The notes under the pieces were generated by a model. The model worked only from the letters and a program-made list of their open reading frames with translations. It did not search any database and was not told the origin of the DNA. The position numbers were made by a program, and so were the translations under genes. Below are positions 16,526 through 24,349 of a stretch of 64,000 nt of DNA, in pieces. This DNA is from RGIG4079 sp045596365 (GTDB lineage Bacteria > Bacteroidota > Bacteroidia > Bacteroidales > Muribaculaceae): contig JAZOCE010000024.1 in NCBI GenBank assembly GCA_045596365.1, positions 62,001-126,000 on the forward strand, read 5' to 3'. The number at the start of each line of letters is the position of its first letter. Position 1 is the stretch's first letter.

Positions 16526-17869
16526 ATGGAATTAACATCTCTAACAGCAATTTCTCCAATAGATGGCCGCTATCGTAGTAAATGTGAAAAACTTGATGAA
16601 TATTTTTCAGAATATGCATTGATCAAGTATCGTGTACGCGTCGAAATCGAATATTTCATCGCATTATGCGAACTCCCATTACCACAATTATCTGCTATTT
16701 CAAACGACATCTTCGGAAATTTACGCGAAATATATACCAACTTCTCAATCGCTGACGCAACTCGCATTAAAGAGATTGAAAGCGTAACTAATCACGATGT
16801 AAAAGCTGTTGAATATTTCATCAAAGAACAATTTGACCGACTTGGTCTTGATGCATATAAAGAATTTATTCACTTTGGCTTGACTTCTCAAGACATCAAC
16901 AATACTTCAGTTCCTTTGTCTGTAAAAGAAGCCATCGCTGATATATATCGTCCTTTATTGCTTCAACTCATCGAGCATCTTGAAGGTTGTGCCGATGAAT
17001 GGCAAGACCTTCCAATGCTTGCAAAAACTCATGGACAACCTGCATCGCCTACTCGTTTAGGAAAAGAAATCAGAGTTTTCTCTTATCGTCTTCGCCAACA
17101 ATTGGCTATGTTAGATGCTGTGCCCATTAGCGGTAAATTTGGTGGTGCAACAGGCAATTTCAATGCTCACCTCACTGCTTATCCCAACATTAATTGGCGT
17201 AAATTCGGTGCTTCATTCCTTAGCGAAAAACTTGGCATCCAACGCGAAGAATACACCACTCAAATTTCAAACTACGACAACCTTGCAGCATTGTTTGACG
17301 CAATGCGTCGCATCAACACAATAATTCTTGACCTTGACAAAGATATGTGGCAATACATATCAATGGAGTATTTCAAGCAAAAAATCAAAGCCGGCGAAGT
17401 TGGTTCATCAGCAATGCCTCACAAAGTTAACCCAATCGACTTTGAAAACTCTGAAGGTAACCTCGGCATTGCTAATGCGATCCTCGACCACTTGGCAATG
17501 AAACTACCCATTTCTCGCTTACAACGCGACTTGACCGACTCTACTGTTCTTCGCAACATAGGCGTTCCAATGTCCCACATGCTCATCGCTCTTCACAGCA
17601 CTCTTAAAGGCATGAACAAACTACTTCTAAATAAAGACGCAATTAAAGCTGACCTTGATGCAATGTGGAACGTGGTAGCTGAAGGAATTCAAACAATCCT
17701 TCGTCGCGAAGGTTATCCAAAGCCCTACGAAACGCTCAAAGAACTAACTCGTGTGAACTCAACCGTTACAGCTGAAAGCATCGCGACATTTATTGATACT
17801 CTCAATGTGAGCGACGACGTTAAGGCTGAGCTGAAACGTCTATCTCCACACAGCTATACAGGCTACTAA
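16526..17869 (+). CDS. purB: Adenylosuccinate lyase
   Basis: The 447-aa product matches the long (E. coli-like) PurB type: ISPIDGRYRSK at the start, KTHGQPASPTRLGKE in the middle and the fumarase/ASL superfamily signature SSAMPHKVNPIDFEN (about residues 293-307). It cleaves SAICAR to AICAR and adenylosuccinate to AMP, both releasing fumarate, in purine synthesis. It is the first gene of a compact run of seven plus-strand genes; the next ATG follows its stop by 3 bases. PurB does not obviously share a pathway with the genes behind it, so co-transcription seems to be a housekeeping arrangement. Confidence 0.97.
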   Translation: MELTSLTAISPIDGRYRSKCEKLDEYFSEYALIKYRVRVEIEYFIALCELPLPQLSAISNDIFGNLREIYTNFSIADATRIKEIESVTNHDVKAVEYFIKEQFDRLGLDAYKEFIHFGLTSQDINNTSVPLSVKEAIADIYRPLLLQLIEHLEGCADEWQDLPMLAKTHGQPASPTRLGKEIRVFSYRLRQQLAMLDAVPISGKFGGATGNFNAHLTAYPNINWRKFGASFLSEKLGIQREEYTTQISNYDNLAALFDAMRRINTIILDLDKDMWQYISMEYFKQKIKAGEVGSSAMPHKVNPIDFENSEGNLGIANAILDHLAMKLPISRLQRDLTDSTVLRNIGVPMSHMLIALHSTLKGMNKLLLNKDAIKADLDAMWNVVAEGIQTILRREGYPKPYETLKELTRVNSTVTAESIATFIDTLNVSDDVKAELKRLSPHSYTGY

Positions 17870-17872
17870 TAA

Positions 17873-18409
17873 ATGGCAACAAAGCAAAAATCGGTATATA
17901 AAAGAGGAGCTGATGATGGGTTATTTTTCGGAATATACCTCATCATCATGTTCTTCGCTTCGGCATTCTCAATGGCAGTTCCATTTGCCGGACTCCTCTC
18001 AATGATATTAATATTGGGAGTGCCGTTTCTTATATACAGATTCCTTCGTCGTAGCTATGTTTACGATTCTGGCACTACCCAATTTTCAGCATTGTGGGTA
18101 CAAGGGATAACAACATTCTTTTGTGGCTCACTAATATCTGGCATCGTTGCACTCGTTTATATGCAATGGATCAATCCAGATTTCATCGCAGTTCAAGTGC
18201 AATCGCTCATTGATATTTATATGGCAACAGATTGGGAGGAAGGCAAAGAAATTGCCAAGGTGCTAACTAAAATGATTGAACAAAATTTGCTTCCCACACC
18301 CATAAACATCGTCATTGAATCCATCTGGCTTGCTGTGTTTACAGGATCAGTCCTTTCAATGATATTATCAATAGTGGTGCAAGCACGCAAAATAAAAAAC
18401 AACAACTAA
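17873..18409 (+). CDS. DUF4199 domain membrane protein
   Basis: The 178-aa product has four likely membrane segments (about residues 15-36, 40-60, 75-98 and 148-172) and a polar loop of about 45 residues between the third and fourth. This topology and the position directly before a DPM1-like glycosyltransferase are typical of DUF4199, a Bacteroidetes family of inner-membrane proteins with no known function. It lies 3 bases after purB and 13 bases before the transferase. Its constant pairing with the transferase suggests a partner role, for instance in lipid-linked sugar handling, but that is inference. Confidence 0.8.
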   Translation: MATKQKSVYKRGADDGLFFGIYLIIMFFASAFSMAVPFAGLLSMILILGVPFLIYRFLRRSYVYDSGTTQFSALWVQGITTFFCGSLISGIVALVYMQWINPDFIAVQVQSLIDIYMATDWEEGKEIAKVLTKMIEQNLLPTPINIVIESIWLAVFTGSVLSMILSIVVQARKIKNNN

Positions 18410-18422
18410 AACTTATAGCGGA

Positions 18423-19382
18423 ATGGATATATCGGTTATTGTTCCTTTATACAATGAAGCAGAATCACTTCCTGAATTAGAAGCGTGGATAAAGCGCGTA
18501 ATGGAAGCCAATAACTTTAGCTATGAAATCATTTTCATTAATGATGGTAGCACCGACGAATCGTGGGAGGTCATTAAATCATTAAAAGAGAAAAATAGCA
18601 ATATCAGAGGTGTGTGTTTCCGTCGCAACTACGGAAAATCGCCGGCATTAAACACAGGTTTTGCTCGCTCTAAAGGTGATGTTGTTATCACAATGGATGC
18701 CGACCTTCAAGACAGTCCCGATGAAATCCCCGAACTTTATCGCATGATTAAAGAGGATGGATATGACCTCGTGTCGGGTTGGAAACAAAAACGATATGAC
18801 CCGCTATCTAAAACGATACCCACTAAACTATTCAATGCGACAGCACGCAAAGTCAGCGGAATAAAGAACCTTCACGACTTTAATTGTGGATTGAAAGCCT
18901 ACCGTCAAAAAGTGATAAAACGCATCGAAGTATATGGAGATATGCACCGCTATATCCCCTATCTTGCAAAAAATGCCGGATTTACTCGCATAGGAGAAAA
19001 AGTTGTACAACACCAAGCTCGCAAATATGGCAAAACAAAATTTGGTCTTGACCGATTTGTAAATGGATATCTCGATCTTGCTACATTGTGGTTCTCTGCC
19101 AAGTTTGGCATTAAGCCCATGCACCTTTTCGGCTTGTTGGGTAGTTTGATGTTCATTCTCGGCTTTATTGCAGCCATCGTTGTTGGAGCAACAAAATTAT
19201 ATAATATGTACAGCGGAAATCCTTACTCATTGGTTACCGACTCTCCATATTTTTATTTGTCGCTAACACTCATGATACTCGGTGCACAATTTTTCCTAAC
19301 AGGATTTTTGGGAGAACTCATCGTCAGAAATTCTCATCGACGCAACGATTACGAAATTGAGGAGGAAATCACAGCCGAATGA
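18423..19382 (+). CDS. GT2 glycosyltransferase, polyprenyl-phosphate sugar synthase type
   Basis: The 319-aa product has a DPM1/GtrB-like architecture: GT-A domain beginning MDISVIVPLYNEAESLPEL, nucleotide site FINDGSTDESW, acceptor-side MDADLQDSPDEIPEL (DxD) and FNCGLKAYR, followed by two C-terminal membrane segments (about residues 230-260 and 275-300). Known members transfer glucose, mannose or GlcNAc to undecaprenyl phosphate at the inner membrane; the sugar here is unknown. Its stop overlaps the ATG of the next gene by 4 bases (ATGA). It follows DUF4199, as is usual in Bacteroidales. Confidence 0.9.
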   Translation: MDISVIVPLYNEAESLPELEAWIKRVMEANNFSYEIIFINDGSTDESWEVIKSLKEKNSNIRGVCFRRNYGKSPALNTGFARSKGDVVITMDADLQDSPDEIPELYRMIKEDGYDLVSGWKQKRYDPLSKTIPTKLFNATARKVSGIKNLHDFNCGLKAYRQKVIKRIEVYGDMHRYIPYLAKNAGFTRIGEKVVQHQARKYGKTKFGLDRFVNGYLDLATLWFSAKFGIKPMHLFGLLGSLMFILGFIAAIVVGATKLYNMYSGNPYSLVTDSPYFYLSLTLMILGAQFFLTGFLGELIVRNSHRRNDYEIEEEITAE

Positions 19383-19918
19383 ACAACAAAGACACATATC
19401 AGCAATTTCTCGACCTTGTAACAAGTCGATATTCTTGTCGTAGCTATCAGGCAACACCGGTATCGCGCGATACGCTCAAAAAGGTCATCGCTACTGCCCA
19501 ATTAGCGCCATCGGCATGCAATCGCCAGCCTTGGGAGTTTATCATTATTGACACTCCAGAATTATGCCAAGGTGTCATCAAGAGCTATGACCGCGAGTGG
19601 GTGAAAACAGCACCCGCATTTATCATTGCCTGTGGCAACCATGACGAAGCATGGCATCGTGCTAGCGACGGCAAAGACCACACCGATGTCGATCTATCTA
19701 TCGCCATCGAGCACATTTGCCTTGCTGCCGCATCTCTCGAGTTGGGGACTTGCTGGATATGCAACTTTGATGTTGACATACTCAAAGGACAACTAAACAT
19801 TCCTGAAAACATTGAGCCCATTGCAATTATTCCTATCGGATATCCCAATATGGACGCTACAATACCCTCAAAAAATCGCAAGAACATAGAAGATATTATA
19901 AAATGGGGAAAATACTAA
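19379..19918 (+). CDS. Nitroreductase family protein
   Basis: The 179-aa product is a small FMN-dependent nitroreductase: the N-terminal SRYSCRSYQATPVSRDTL is the FMN-phosphate binding motif, LAPSACNRQPWEF follows, and the C-terminal part has LGTCWICNFD and IIPIGYPN. Family members reduce nitro compounds, quinones or flavins with NAD(P)H in the cytoplasm; the true substrate is unknown. It overlaps the glycosyltransferase by 4 bases and the next lipoprotein gene by 16 bases, so translation is coupled on both sides. Confidence 0.92.
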   Translation: MNNKDTYQQFLDLVTSRYSCRSYQATPVSRDTLKKVIATAQLAPSACNRQPWEFIIIDTPELCQGVIKSYDREWVKTAPAFIIACGNHDEAWHRASDGKDHTDVDLSIAIEHICLAAASLELGTCWICNFDVDILKGQLNIPENIEPIAIIPIGYPNMDATIPSKNRKNIEDIIKWGKY

Positions 19919-20409
19919 TTTCATTTATTCTCACAATCATAGGTGCATCACTTTTTACCGGATGCAACTCATCAGGCTGTCTTGAAAACCAAAACAGCGT
20001 ACCTCTTGCCGGTTTCTACACCAGTAGCACAAAGCAAGCCATCTCCATTGACTCTATCAGCATAGGTGGTGTTGGTGCGCCTTCTGATTCATTGATCGTT
20101 GACAATGGCCAAGGCGTTTCCCAAGTATATCTTCCATTCCGCTCATCAAAAGAGAGTACTTCATTTTATATCCACTACAATCAAGAAGCGCTTGATTTTG
20201 ACGCATTAAACGACACTATCACATTTGACTACGAGTCTATCCCCTACTTCGTTTCTGAAGAATGTGGAGCAATGTATTTCTACTCCATCAAAAAAGTAGA
20301 ATACACCCGGCACATCATCGACTCTGTGGGTCTCCTTGACTCAATGGTCAAAAATACCGATATCGAGCGCATAAGAATTTATTTCCGCACATCTGAACCC
20401 GCTGAATAA
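19903..20409 (+). CDS. DUF6452 family lipoprotein
   Basis: The 168-aa product has a lipoprotein signal with lipobox FTGC (Cys21), then a CLENQNSVPLAGFY segment and a C-terminal all-beta region with two further Cys residues. These features match DUF6452, a Bacteroidetes family of unknown function. Its start lies inside the preceding nitroreductase gene, and its stop shares a base with the ATG of the DUF6048 gene (TAATG). The two families are known as neighbours, so a joint role at the outer membrane is plausible but undefined. Confidence 0.8.
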   Translation: MGKILISFILTIIGASLFTGCNSSGCLENQNSVPLAGFYTSSTKQAISIDSISIGGVGAPSDSLIVDNGQGVSQVYLPFRSSKESTSFYIHYNQEALDFDALNDTITFDYESIPYFVSEECGAMYFYSIKKVEYTRHIIDSVGLLDSMVKNTDIERIRIYFRTSEPAE

Positions 20410-21308
20410 TGAAACGACTACTATTATACATAATTTGCACTATTGCTATATCTATTACGATAGCCGCTCAACGGCGCATCACACCGGTTACTCCACAGAG
20501 CGGTCAAAAATCAGAGCGTGTAGAGAAGATAGACAAAAGTCGCCTTGTTGAGTTCAAAGATGAAAAAGGCAACATCGTGCTGGTTGACACCGTTTCCGGA
20601 AAAGAATTTGTTGATACAACCGAGGTAAAAGACCTAAATAAAATAGAATACCCCCTATTACACGAAGCGACATTCGGGTTCAACTTTTGGGACCCTGTGA
20701 TGCGTTGCTTGGGACAAAAATATGGCGGAGCAGAAGTGTGGGCTGAACTTAGCCTATATAACCGATTCAAACCCATCATCGAGTTAGGATTTGGCTCGGC
20801 TAATTCCACTCCTGAGGACAAAAACTACACCTACAAAAGTTCAATGGCACCATATTTCCGCGTGGGGATGAACTACAATTTCTTATACAAGAAAATTACT
20901 GACTACCAGTTCCTTGCCGGATTAAAATATGGGTTATCATCCTTCTCCTATGAATTAAACGACATCTCTATGGATGCAGGTTATTGGGGAGAGCCTGTTA
21001 ATTTCAACATCCCATCACAAAAATCTACTGTCGGATTTATGGAATTGACCTTTGGCATCAAAGTAAAAATCCATCAAAACATCTCGATGGGTTGGGCATT
21101 GAAATACCATGCCATTTTGCATGAGAGCAAGAACAAATATGGAGAGCCATGGTATATCCCCGGATATGGCACTCGAGGCTCATCAATCACCGGCGCATTC
21201 TCAATCATGTACACCATTCCTTTCAAAAATAAAGAAGCTGAGATTGTGGAGACTGAGACCGAAGAAGAACTTCCTGAAAAGCAAAACAATAACGAAGAAC
21301 AGCATTAA
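20409..21308 (+). CDS. DUF6048 family outer-membrane beta-barrel-like protein
   Basis: The 299-aa product has a signal peptide (MKRLLLYIICTIAISITIAAQ), a polar stretch and then alternating beta-strands such as HEATFGFNFWDPVMRCLG and FRVGMNYNFLYKK. This pattern, the final barrel-like strands around residue 275, and the position behind DUF6452 fit DUF6048. The final 25 residues are very acidic (EAEIVETETEEELPEK). I infer a small outer-membrane barrel; function is unknown. It is followed 2 bases later by an SDR gene. Confidence 0.78.
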   Translation: MKRLLLYIICTIAISITIAAQRRITPVTPQSGQKSERVEKIDKSRLVEFKDEKGNIVLVDTVSGKEFVDTTEVKDLNKIEYPLLHEATFGFNFWDPVMRCLGQKYGGAEVWAELSLYNRFKPIIELGFGSANSTPEDKNYTYKSSMAPYFRVGMNYNFLYKKITDYQFLAGLKYGLSSFSYELNDISMDAGYWGEPVNFNIPSQKSTVGFMELTFGIKVKIHQNISMGWALKYHAILHESKNKYGEPWYIPGYGTRGSSITGAFSIMYTIPFKNKEAEIVETETEEELPEKQNNNEEQH

Positions 21309-21310
21309 CC

Positions 21311-22042
21311 ATGAAGAAGATAATCATCATAGGCGCATCATCGGGACTTGGCTACGGCATTACCGAAGATTTTGCACAAATGGGGCGGAAAGTGGGGATT
21401 GCCGCTCGCCGCGAAGAATCGCTTAAAGAACTTTGCCAAAAGTTCCCCGACAACATCTGCTACGAAACCATTGATGTTACTGCCGATGATGCTGCTGAGA
21501 AAATGCTTTCTCTCATCAGTCGCAACGGCGGAATGGACACCCTGTTGCTCGCTTCAGGAATAGGCAAACAAAATCCTGACCTACAAAACGACATCGACAC
21601 TCGCACTGCGCTCACCAATGTCGTTGGCTTTACTCGCATCGTCGATGCTGCTTTCAACTATTTCAAGACCGAGAACAAAGCGGGACACATCGCCGTCATC
21701 TCATCTGTTGCAGGAACTAAAGGATTAGGGGTTGCCGCAAGCTATAGCGCATCAAAACGCTATCAATACATCTACATCGACGCGCTTGAGCAACTTGCTC
21801 ACATGCAAGGACTGAAAATAAAATTTACCGATATTCGTCCGGGATTTATCAGCACCCCCCTACTTGACGGAGTGAAGAATTACCCCATGACAATGACCAC
21901 TGAATATGCCATCCCCCGCATCACAAAAGCGATACTCAAGCAGAAGCGCATTGCCATCATCGACTGGAAATGGGCTATCGGCGTTGCCCTTTGGAAACTA
22001 ATCCCACGTTTCATTTGGAAACGCCTCCCCATCAAAAACTAA
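21311..22042 (+). CDS. Short-chain dehydrogenase/reductase (SDR)
   Basis: The 243-aa product is a classical SDR: Rossmann motif GASSGLGYGI (about residues 8-17), a conserved Ser in ISSVAG (about 136) and the catalytic YSASK (Tyr151-Lys155). The cofactor is NAD(P)H; the substrate is not apparent. The C-terminal tail contains a hydrophobic/basic stretch (WAIGVALWKLIPRFIWKRL) that may associate with the membrane. It is the last gene of the purB operon. Its stop codon overlaps that of the convergent small membrane protein gene (CTAA at 22039-22042 contains both stops). Confidence 0.92.
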   Translation: MKKIIIIGASSGLGYGITEDFAQMGRKVGIAARREESLKELCQKFPDNICYETIDVTADDAAEKMLSLISRNGGMDTLLLASGIGKQNPDLQNDIDTRTALTNVVGFTRIVDAAFNYFKTENKAGHIAVISSVAGTKGLGVAASYSASKRYQYIYIDALEQLAHMQGLKIKFTDIRPGFISTPLLDGVKNYPMTMTTEYAIPRITKAILKQKRIAIIDWKWAIGVALWKLIPRFIWKRLPIKN

Positions 22043-22317
22043 TCTTTGTTTTTGCGGGATTTCAACCACGTTTTAAGTCGATTGATACCTGCAGTGCCAA
22101 GTACGGCAAGTCCAGAATATTGGAAAGTCTTTGCTAACCCAAAGAATATAAACCATAACACCCCTTTTGCCCCCACCGAAATGGGCAACAACATCTGAGC
22201 AAAGGAGATTATATAACACACCATGCAGATGACAATCAGCACTACACCGGTGCGAAACGACAACCCGGCAAGCCATGCTTTTACCTTTTCAAATATGTTT
22301 TTTATCTTATTTCCCAT
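22039..22317 (-). CDS. Small membrane protein of unknown function, 92 aa
   Basis: The product has an amphipathic, Lys-rich N-terminus (MGNKIKNIFEKVKAWLAGL), two likely membrane helices (about residues 22-43 and 48-70) and a basic C-terminus (LKTWLKSRKNKD), suggesting a hairpin with both ends in the cytoplasm. I do not recognise a named family. It is convergent with the SDR gene and the two stop codons share three bases. The preceding gene on the other strand, rpiB, is divergent, so it must use its own promoter in the 71-base gap. Confidence 0.6.
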   Translation of the reverse strand: MGNKIKNIFEKVKAWLAGLSFRTGVVLIVICMVCYIISFAQMLLPISVGAKGVLWFIFFGLAKTFQYSGLAVLGTAGINRLKTWLKSRKNKD

Positions 22318-22355
22318 TATTGAGTATAAAGGTAGTAAAATATAGTCTTTTTTCG

Positions 22356-22363
22356 TAAATTTG
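22356..22363 (+). promoter_or_regulatory. Putative -7 element for rpiB
   Basis: TAAATTTG, 25 bases before the rpiB ATG, matches TAnnTTTG; no matching -33 element was found at the right distance. Confidence 0.4.
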
Positions 22364-22388
22364 TAATCAGAAATAAAAATTTATAACT

Positions 22389-22844
22389 ATGTCTATACTT
22401 CAAGAGAACAAAAAAGTGGCGATGTGTAGCGACCACGCAGGATTTGAGTTAAAAAGTATCATCCAAGGATATTTGGAAGCACAAGATGTTGAATATGTTG
22501 ATTTCGGAACTAACAGCGCCGATAGTTGCGACTATCCTGACTTTGCGCATCCATGTGCCAATGCTGTAGAAAGCGGAGAATGTTACCCCGGCATAGCTAT
22601 GTGTGGTAGCGGAAATGGCATCTCAATGACACTTAACAAGCACCAAGGCATTCGTGCGGCTCTTTGTTGGACAGTAGAACTTGCCAAACTTGCTCGCCAG
22701 CACAACGATGCAAACGTACTTGTACTCCCTGCTCGTTTCATTGAACCCGTTCTCGCACTTGAAATCGTTGATGCATTCCTCAATACTCCATTTGAAGGTG
22801 GTCGCCACGTTAACCGCGTCAACAAAATCGCCCTCCAAAAATAA
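22389..22844 (+). CDS. rpiB: Ribose-5-phosphate isomerase B
   Basis: The 151-aa product belongs to the RpiB/LacAB family: CSDHAGFELK near the start, and CGSGNGISMTLNKHQGIRAA containing the active-site Cys in the GSGNG loop. It interconverts ribose 5-phosphate and ribulose 5-phosphate in the pentose phosphate pathway. The size agrees with bacterial RpiB, and it is monocistronic: a small -7 element lies upstream and a hairpin lies between it and the convergent asnS. Confidence 0.95.
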   Translation: MSILQENKKVAMCSDHAGFELKSIIQGYLEAQDVEYVDFGTNSADSCDYPDFAHPCANAVESGECYPGIAMCGSGNGISMTLNKHQGIRAALCWTVELAKLARQHNDANVLVLPARFIEPVLALEIVDAFLNTPFEGGRHVNRVNKIALQK

Positions 22845-22866
22845 TTTCACATTTTACAATAACAAA

Positions 22867-22897
22867 CAACGCGCATAGGAAAACCTTATGCGCGTTG
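22867..22897. terminator. Hairpin between convergent rpiB and asnS
   Basis: AACGCGCATAGG (22868-22879), AAAA, CCTTATGCGCGTT (22884-22896) form a stem with one bulged base. The T-run is weak on the plus side, so it may act mainly as a barrier between convergent genes. Confidence 0.5.
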
Positions 22898-22920
22898 TCG
22901 TTTATGGTGTGTTTATATGT

Positions 22921-24318
22921 TTAGAACTCTGCATTGTTTGGAGTACGAGGGAATGGGATAACGTCACGAATGTTTGTCATACCGGTTACGAACAACAATA
23001 AACGTTCAAAACCAAGACCGAAACCTGCATGAGGCACTGTACCGAAACGACGAGTATCAAGATACCACCACATATCTTTCATTGGGATATCAAGTTCTTC
23101 GATGCGAGTCATCAACTTGTCATAGCTTTCTTCACGAACACTACCACCGATGATTTCTCCAATTTGCGGGAACAATACGTCAGTACCTTGAACTGTTTTG
23201 CCATCTTCGTTTTGTTTCATGTAGAATGCTTTGATTTCCTTAGGATAGTCAGTCATGATTACCGGTTTGCAGAAATGCTCTTCTACAAGATAGCGTTCAT
23301 GTTCGCTTGCAAGGTCGCATCCCCAATATACAGGGAATTCAAATTTCTTACCATCTGCAACTGCTTCTTCAAGGATCTTGACACCTTCAGTATAAGGCAA
23401 ACGCACAAATTCAGTATTTACAACCTCGTTCAAACGTTCGATTAAGCCTTTGTCAATCATATTATTTAGGAACTCAAGGTCATCTTTACAGTTGTCAAGA
23501 GCCCAACTAATACAATATTTAATGAACTCTTCTTCCAAGTCCATCAAATCGTTGAGGTCGGCAAATGCAACTTCAGGCTCAATCATCCAGAACTCAGCCA
23601 GGTGACGAGGAGTGTTTGAGTTTTCAGCGCGGAATGTTGGTCCGAAAGTGTAAATAGAGCCAAGAGCTGTAGCAGCCAACTCACCTTCAAGCTGTCCTGA
23701 AACGGTCAAGCTTGCTTGTTTTCCAAAGAAATCATCATCATAGATTATAGATCCATTTTCATCCTTCTTTAGGTCATAGAGGTTTTTAGTTGTTACTTGG
23801 AACATTTGACCTGCACCCTCACAGTCTGATGCTGTGATGATGGGAGTATGGAAATAGAAGAAACCATGTTCATGAAAAAATTGATGGATAGCCATTGCCA
23901 TGTGGTGGCGAATACGAAACACTGCACCAAATGTGTTTGTACGAGGGCGCAAGTGAGCTTTTTCACGAAGGAATTCAAATGTGTGTCCTTTCTTTTGCAA
24001 TGGATATGTTTCAGGATCAGCAGTACCATAGATTTCCAATTTCTCTGCTTGGATTTCAGCTGACTGACCTTTACCCATTGACTCTACGAGCTGACCAATT
24101 ACATGAATACTTGCTCCGGTTGTAATGGGTTTTAGTTGTTCTTCAGTAAATTTTTCCATATCAAAAACGATCTGAATGTTTTTGATTGTAGAGCCATCAT
24201 TAAGAGCTACAAACTGTACATGCTTGTTACCACGACGAGTTCTCACCCACCCTTTGACACTAATTTCAGATCCAATCAATTGAGGATCGAAAATGTCAAC
24301 TATTTTAGTTCTTTTCAT
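22921..24318 (-). CDS. asnS: Asparaginyl-tRNA synthetase
   Basis: The 465-aa product is a class IIb aminoacyl-tRNA synthetase: N-terminal OB-fold anticodon domain (GWVRTRRGNKHVQFVALNDG), then catalytic motif 2 (TFRAENSNTPRHLAEFWMIE, about residues 226-245) and motif 3 (GFGLGFERLLLFVTGMTNIR). The motif-2 and motif-3 contexts and IGEIIGGSVREE are AsnRS-specific rather than AspRS. It charges tRNA-Asn with asparagine using ATP. It lies 31 bases downstream of the RluB-like gene and is probably co-transcribed with it; a convergent hairpin follows. Confidence 0.97.
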   Translation of the reverse strand: MKRTKIVDIFDPQLIGSEISVKGWVRTRRGNKHVQFVALNDGSTIKNIQIVFDMEKFTEEQLKPITTGASIHVIGQLVESMGKGQSAEIQAEKLEIYGTADPETYPLQKKGHTFEFLREKAHLRPRTNTFGAVFRIRHHMAMAIHQFFHEHGFFYFHTPIITASDCEGAGQMFQVTTKNLYDLKKDENGSIIYDDDFFGKQASLTVSGQLEGELAATALGSIYTFGPTFRAENSNTPRHLAEFWMIEPEVAFADLNDLMDLEEEFIKYCISWALDNCKDDLEFLNNMIDKGLIERLNEVVNTEFVRLPYTEGVKILEEAVADGKKFEFPVYWGCDLASEHERYLVEEHFCKPVIMTDYPKEIKAFYMKQNEDGKTVQGTDVLFPQIGEIIGGSVREESYDKLMTRIEELDIPMKDMWWYLDTRRFGTVPHAGFGLGFERLLLFVTGMTNIRDVIPFPRTPNNAEF

Positions 24319-24349
24319 ATCTTAATTATTCCTTTTTTATCTCATTATA

